This document shows positions 14,155 to 15,749 of a stretch of DNA of 15,749 nt, in pieces. Origin of the DNA: JBBDMU01 sp040878115 (GTDB lineage: Bacteria > Bacteroidota > Rhodothermia > Balneolales > Natronogracilivirgulaceae); NCBI GenBank assembly GCA_040878115.1, contig JBBDMV010000115.1, forward strand, positions 1-15,749. Direction: 5' to 3'. The translations under genes were made by a program, and so were the position numbers. The notes below the pieces were generated by a model. The model was not told the origin of the DNA, made no database searches, and worked only from the letters and a program-made list of their open reading frames with translations. Numbering within the stretch: position 1 is the stretch's first letter; each line of letters starts with the position of its first letter.

Positions 14155-14790
14155 ATGCGTCATTTAGTTAAAGGCAGAAAATTAGGGCGGACAACAAGTC
14201 ACCGTAAGGCAACTATGAAGGCCCTTTCGGTGGCTCTGATTCAACATGAAAGAATTACTACAACTTTGGCAAAAGCCAAAGAGTTACGTCTGCATATAGA
14301 ACCTCTTATTACACGGTCTAAAAAAGATACCATGCACAACAGGCGCCTGGTATTTTCTACTTTACGCGATAAAAGTGCTGTAACGAAGCTTTTTGATGAG
14401 ATCGGTGAATTGGTTGCTGATCGCCCCGGTGGTTATACCAGGGTTATAAAATTAGGCAAGCGTGCAGGTGATAATGCTGATATGGCCATAATCGAACTAG
14501 TCGATTACAACGACGAGCAACCTGAAACAAAGGGTAAGAAGAAAAAACGTACCCGACGTGCCGGACGTGGTAAATCAACTGAATCTGACGCTAAACAGCA
14601 AACTGAAGGCAAAGTGACCGAAGGTAAAGCTGTGGAAACCAAAGATAATGCTGATACCAGGGAAACAGCTGAGCCAAAAGAAGAGGCTTTCCAGGCAGAT
14701 GAACCTAAAGCCGAAGCTTCTGCAAAAAAAGATGAAAATGAAAAAGAAGATAGTTCTGAAAAGGACGATTTATTAGAAGGTAAAAAGTAA
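14155..14790 (+). CDS. rplQ: 50S ribosomal protein L17 with long charged C-terminal tail
   Basis: Residues 1-119 form a normal L17 core: MRHLVKGRKLGRTTSHRKAT at the start, HERITTTLAKAKELR, and ADRPGGYTRVIKLGKRAGDN followed by ADMAIIELVD. L17 lies near the peptide exit tunnel. E. coli L17 ends at about residue 127, but here the protein runs to 211. The extra part is first basic (KKKKRTRRAGRGK, 128-140), then low-complexity and rich in Glu, Lys, Ala and Asp, including the short repeat TEGKVTEGK. Such tails are seen on L17 in Bacteroidota and relatives; their job is unknown to me. It is the last gene of the operon. Confidence 0.97.
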   Translation: MRHLVKGRKLGRTTSHRKATMKALSVALIQHERITTTLAKAKELRLHIEPLITRSKKDTMHNRRLVFSTLRDKSAVTKLFDEIGELVADRPGGYTRVIKLGKRAGDNADMAIIELVDYNDEQPETKGKKKKRTRRAGRGKSTESDAKQQTEGKVTEGKAVETKDNADTRETAEPKEEAFQADEPKAEASAKKDENEKEDSSEKDDLLEGKK

Positions 14791-14826
14791 AAGCACTTTA
14801 CTGAATGATTTCGGGTGTTTGTAAAT

Positions 14827-14868
14827 GATGACAAACAGAGGACTTCTTCAGTTCTCTGTTTAATCATC
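14827..14868 (+). terminator. Hairpin after rplQ, probable operon 3' end
   Basis: AAACAGAGGAC (14833-14843) pairs with GTTCTCTGTTT (14851-14861) over 11 bp, one of them G-U, around a 7-base loop. Outside a small bulge, GATGA (14827-14831) pairs with TCATC (14864-14868). The stem starts 36 bases after the rplQ stop. No T-run follows directly; the first is seven Ts at 14897-14903. It may therefore be an imperfect intrinsic terminator or an mRNA-stabilising 3' structure. Confidence 0.6.
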
Positions 14869-14982
14869 TGAACTAAAGGCCAGTAAACATTAATTCTTTT
14901 TTTATTTCGAAATCAACTGATCTCTAGTAAGCCTAATAACCTGATTTAAGCTTTCAAATTTAGCATAGGAATTGATCATATA

Positions 14983-15052
14983 GATCAGCATCACGTAGTG
15001 ATGATCCACCGATTAATACCATTCCCTGTATTCCCCCACGGTATTTTCGGTG
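14983..15052 (+). other. Two directly adjacent stem-loops, possible structured RNA
   Basis: The first stem pairs GAT (14983-14985) with ATC (15004-15006) and CATCAC (14989-14994) with GTGATG (14998-15003) around a GTA loop. The second begins at the very next base. CACCGA (15007-15012) pairs with TCGGTG (15047-15052), and inside it AATACC (15015-15020) pairs with GGTATT (15040-15045), leaving a 19-base pyrimidine-rich loop. Together they make about 21 base pairs in 70 bases. The pairing is seen in the sequence; that it is a functional RNA or operator is a guess. Confidence 0.35.
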
Positions 15053-15115
15053 AAGTTTAAGTGAATTTATTAGGGACCAATTATTTATTTGATGTGATGA
15101 TTAATACATAATGTG

Positions 15116-15161
15116 CCGTAATTAGCACAGTCAATTTTATGTCTACCCTGACTGACTACGG
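15116..15161 (+). other. Nested stem-loop in the non-coding region
   Basis: CCGTA (15116-15120) pairs with TACGG (15157-15161), and inside it CAGTC (15128-15132) pairs with GACTG (15150-15154). An alternative, mutually exclusive stem pairs TGTGC (15112-15116) with GCACA (15125-15129). The layout, two short helices under a large apical loop, resembles the element ending at 15052. Function is unknown. Confidence 0.25.
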
Positions 15162-15298
15162 ACCTTATAATCTTCTGTATCACCCCATACCGTTATTTGG
15201 GAAATAATAAATGCGAGGAGAAAGTTGCTACATTCGCATTCTGTTCTCTCACATGTCACGATTTTTGTTTCGTCTGCATGACCAGACTAGCATAAGAA

Positions 15299-15389
15299 CA
15301 CGCATTCGGGGAGACGTATCAGCCTTTGCTCATGTATTGTCTCTGAATCAGGTGAAAACCTTTAAGAGTCTAAAAGGCGTAGAAGCGTG
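15299..15389 (+). other. Four-helix nested inverted repeats in the non-coding region
   Basis: From outside to inside, CACGC (15299-15303) pairs with GCGTG (15385-15389), GCCTTT (15322-15327) with AAAGGC (15373-15378), CTCT (15341-15344) with AGAG (15365-15368), and AGGT (15350-15353) with ACCT (15358-15361) closed by a GAAA tetraloop. Just upstream are a hairpin GTCTG/CAGAC (15272-15287) and a 7-bp stem AATGCGA/TCGCATT (15210-15240). The internal loops are large, so chance pairing is possible. Confidence 0.3.
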
Positions 15390-15714
15390 CATATGATTAT
15401 CTGGGTTTCTAACCATTAATTTATGAGCGGAGACGACGGAATTATTCTGCTATAAGACGAGTAATGTGTGCTGTGTCTATCCACGAACTATTCAGATATT
15501 CTTGTCAAGATTTATGACATTATTGAAAAATTTATGAATAAACATACTAACCGTGGTTGCAAAATCGTATTACAAAGCTGTAACATAAACGGCTTCGGAT
15601 TAAGTGATATTAGAAGATGGTGGAAGCAAATAAAGCCATAAGAATTAGCATATAAGGTACAATAATAATATTTGCGGACTGTATTAAAAAGGCGCTGGAA
15701 AGAAGAGATAATAT

Positions 15715-15744
15715 TTGACAAGAAGAAGGTTTTGGGCGTATATT
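15715..15744 (+). promoter_or_regulatory. Promoter-like sequence pointing out of the window
   Basis: TTGACA (15715-15720), an 18-base spacer and TATATT (15739-15744) make a near-consensus housekeeping promoter. The downstream box reads TATATTGG, seven of eight bases matching the Bacteroidota -7 consensus TAnnTTTG, and the upstream part includes TTTG. Transcription would start just past the window end, so the promoter would serve a gene that is not visible here. Confidence 0.5.
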
Positions 15745-15749
15745 GGTAG

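Larger units (their letters stand above)
14869..15714. other. Non-coding, AT-rich region downstream of the operon
   Basis: This stretch of about 850 bases has no open frame with a recognisable family, no tRNA-like fold I could find and no insertion sequence ends. The longest plus-strand frame is 61 codons (15211-15396) and looks like chance. It contains a ten-base palindrome (ATTTCGAAAT, 14904-14913), several stem-loops listed separately, and three copies of ATTTATGA (15419, 15510, 15530). The many local inverted repeats leave open a structured RNA, a decayed gene, or simple spacer DNA. I could not match it to tmRNA, RNase P RNA, SRP RNA or any riboswitch I know. Confidence 0.7.

Noticed and set aside
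14505..14867. Serine-rich minus-strand frame opposite the rplQ tail
   Set aside because: It is the antisense shadow of the Glu/Lys/Ala-rich L17 tail and has no independent support.
14897..14903. Run of seven Ts as the intrinsic terminator tail
   Set aside because: It lies 29 bases beyond the hairpin and has no stable stem directly before it, so it is not a standard terminator tail, although it may contribute to weak termination.
15211..15396. A 61-codon plus-strand frame beginning MRGESCYIRILFSHMSRFLF
   Set aside because: No recognisable family, no ribosome binding site, and it runs through inverted repeats. A faint resemblance to transposase N-termini is too weak to support a call.
15534..15641. 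A 35-codon frame beginning MNKHTNRGCKIVLQSCN and ending WWKQIKP
   Set aside because: The upstream A-rich sequence would suit initiation in Bacteroidota, but the length is within chance expectation and there is no family match or neighbour to support it.
15512..15721. A 69-codon minus-strand frame in the 3' non-coding region
   Set aside because: Composition is irregular, no domain is recognisable, and it crosses the candidate plus-strand promoter.
14869..15749. tRNA, tmRNA, RNase P RNA, SRP RNA or known riboswitch in the 3' region
   Set aside because: I looked for T-loop motifs, CCA ends, the tmRNA tag ending, the RNase P conserved core and common riboswitch boxes on both strands and found none convincing.
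1..15749. CRISPR array, insertion sequence, prophage or defence genes
   Set aside because: No regularly spaced repeats, transposase or integrase motifs, or terminal repeats with target duplications were seen; the window is conserved housekeeping DNA plus a short non-coding end.

Overview
The window is a single, uninterrupted S10-spc-alpha ribosomal protein cluster on the plus strand, followed by about 960 bases with no convincing gene. It starts inside the last codons of tuf (EF-Tu) and contains 29 complete protein genes. In order they are rpsJ, rplC, rplD, rplW, rplB, rpsS, rplV, rpsC, rplP, rpmC, rpsQ, rplN, rplX, rplE, rpsN, rpsH, rplF, rplR, rpsE, rplO, secY, map, infA, rpmJ, rpsM, rpsK, rpsD, rpoA and rplQ. 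Every gene is intact. The genes are nearly contiguous: the largest gap is 44 bases, and four junctions overlap (rplD/rplW, rpmC/rpsQ, secY/map, map/infA).

The best guess for the organism is a member of the Fibrobacterota-Chlorobiota-Bacteroidota group. Four points support this. The order secY-map-infA-rpmJ lacks adk. L36 is cysteine-free and has the Bacteroidota-like core YVINKKNP. L17 carries a long charged tail. Few starts have a Shine-Dalgarno-like sequence. tuf directly before rpsJ is unlike the fusA-rpsJ arrangement I recall for Bacteroides, so an early-branching lineage (Balneolales, Rhodothermia or similar) seems more likely than Bacteroidia. This placement is inference, not a database match.

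Layout: 1-52, tuf 3' end; 61-5209, S10-type block (rpsJ to rpsQ); 5228-10534, spc-type block (rplN to secY), in which rpmD (L30), normally between rpsE and rplO, is missing; 10534-14790, map, infA, rpmJ and the alpha block ending in rplQ; 14827-14868, a hairpin likely to mark the mRNA 3' end; 14870-15710, AT-rich non-coding DNA with several adjacent and nested inverted repeats; 15715-15744, a promoter-like sequence pointing out of the window.

The genes work as one supply line for translation and export: both ribosomal subunits, initiation factor IF-1, the SecY channel, methionine aminopeptidase for nascent chains, and the RNA polymerase alpha subunit. The core operon is ordinary. The points worth a second look are the missing rpmD, the TTG start of rpsC, the absence of zinc-binding cysteines in S14, S4 and L36, the L17 tail, perfect inverted repeats inside rpsJ and rplO, and the possibly structured non-coding stretch at the 3' end. 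I found no mobile element, CRISPR array, defence gene or clearly new system.
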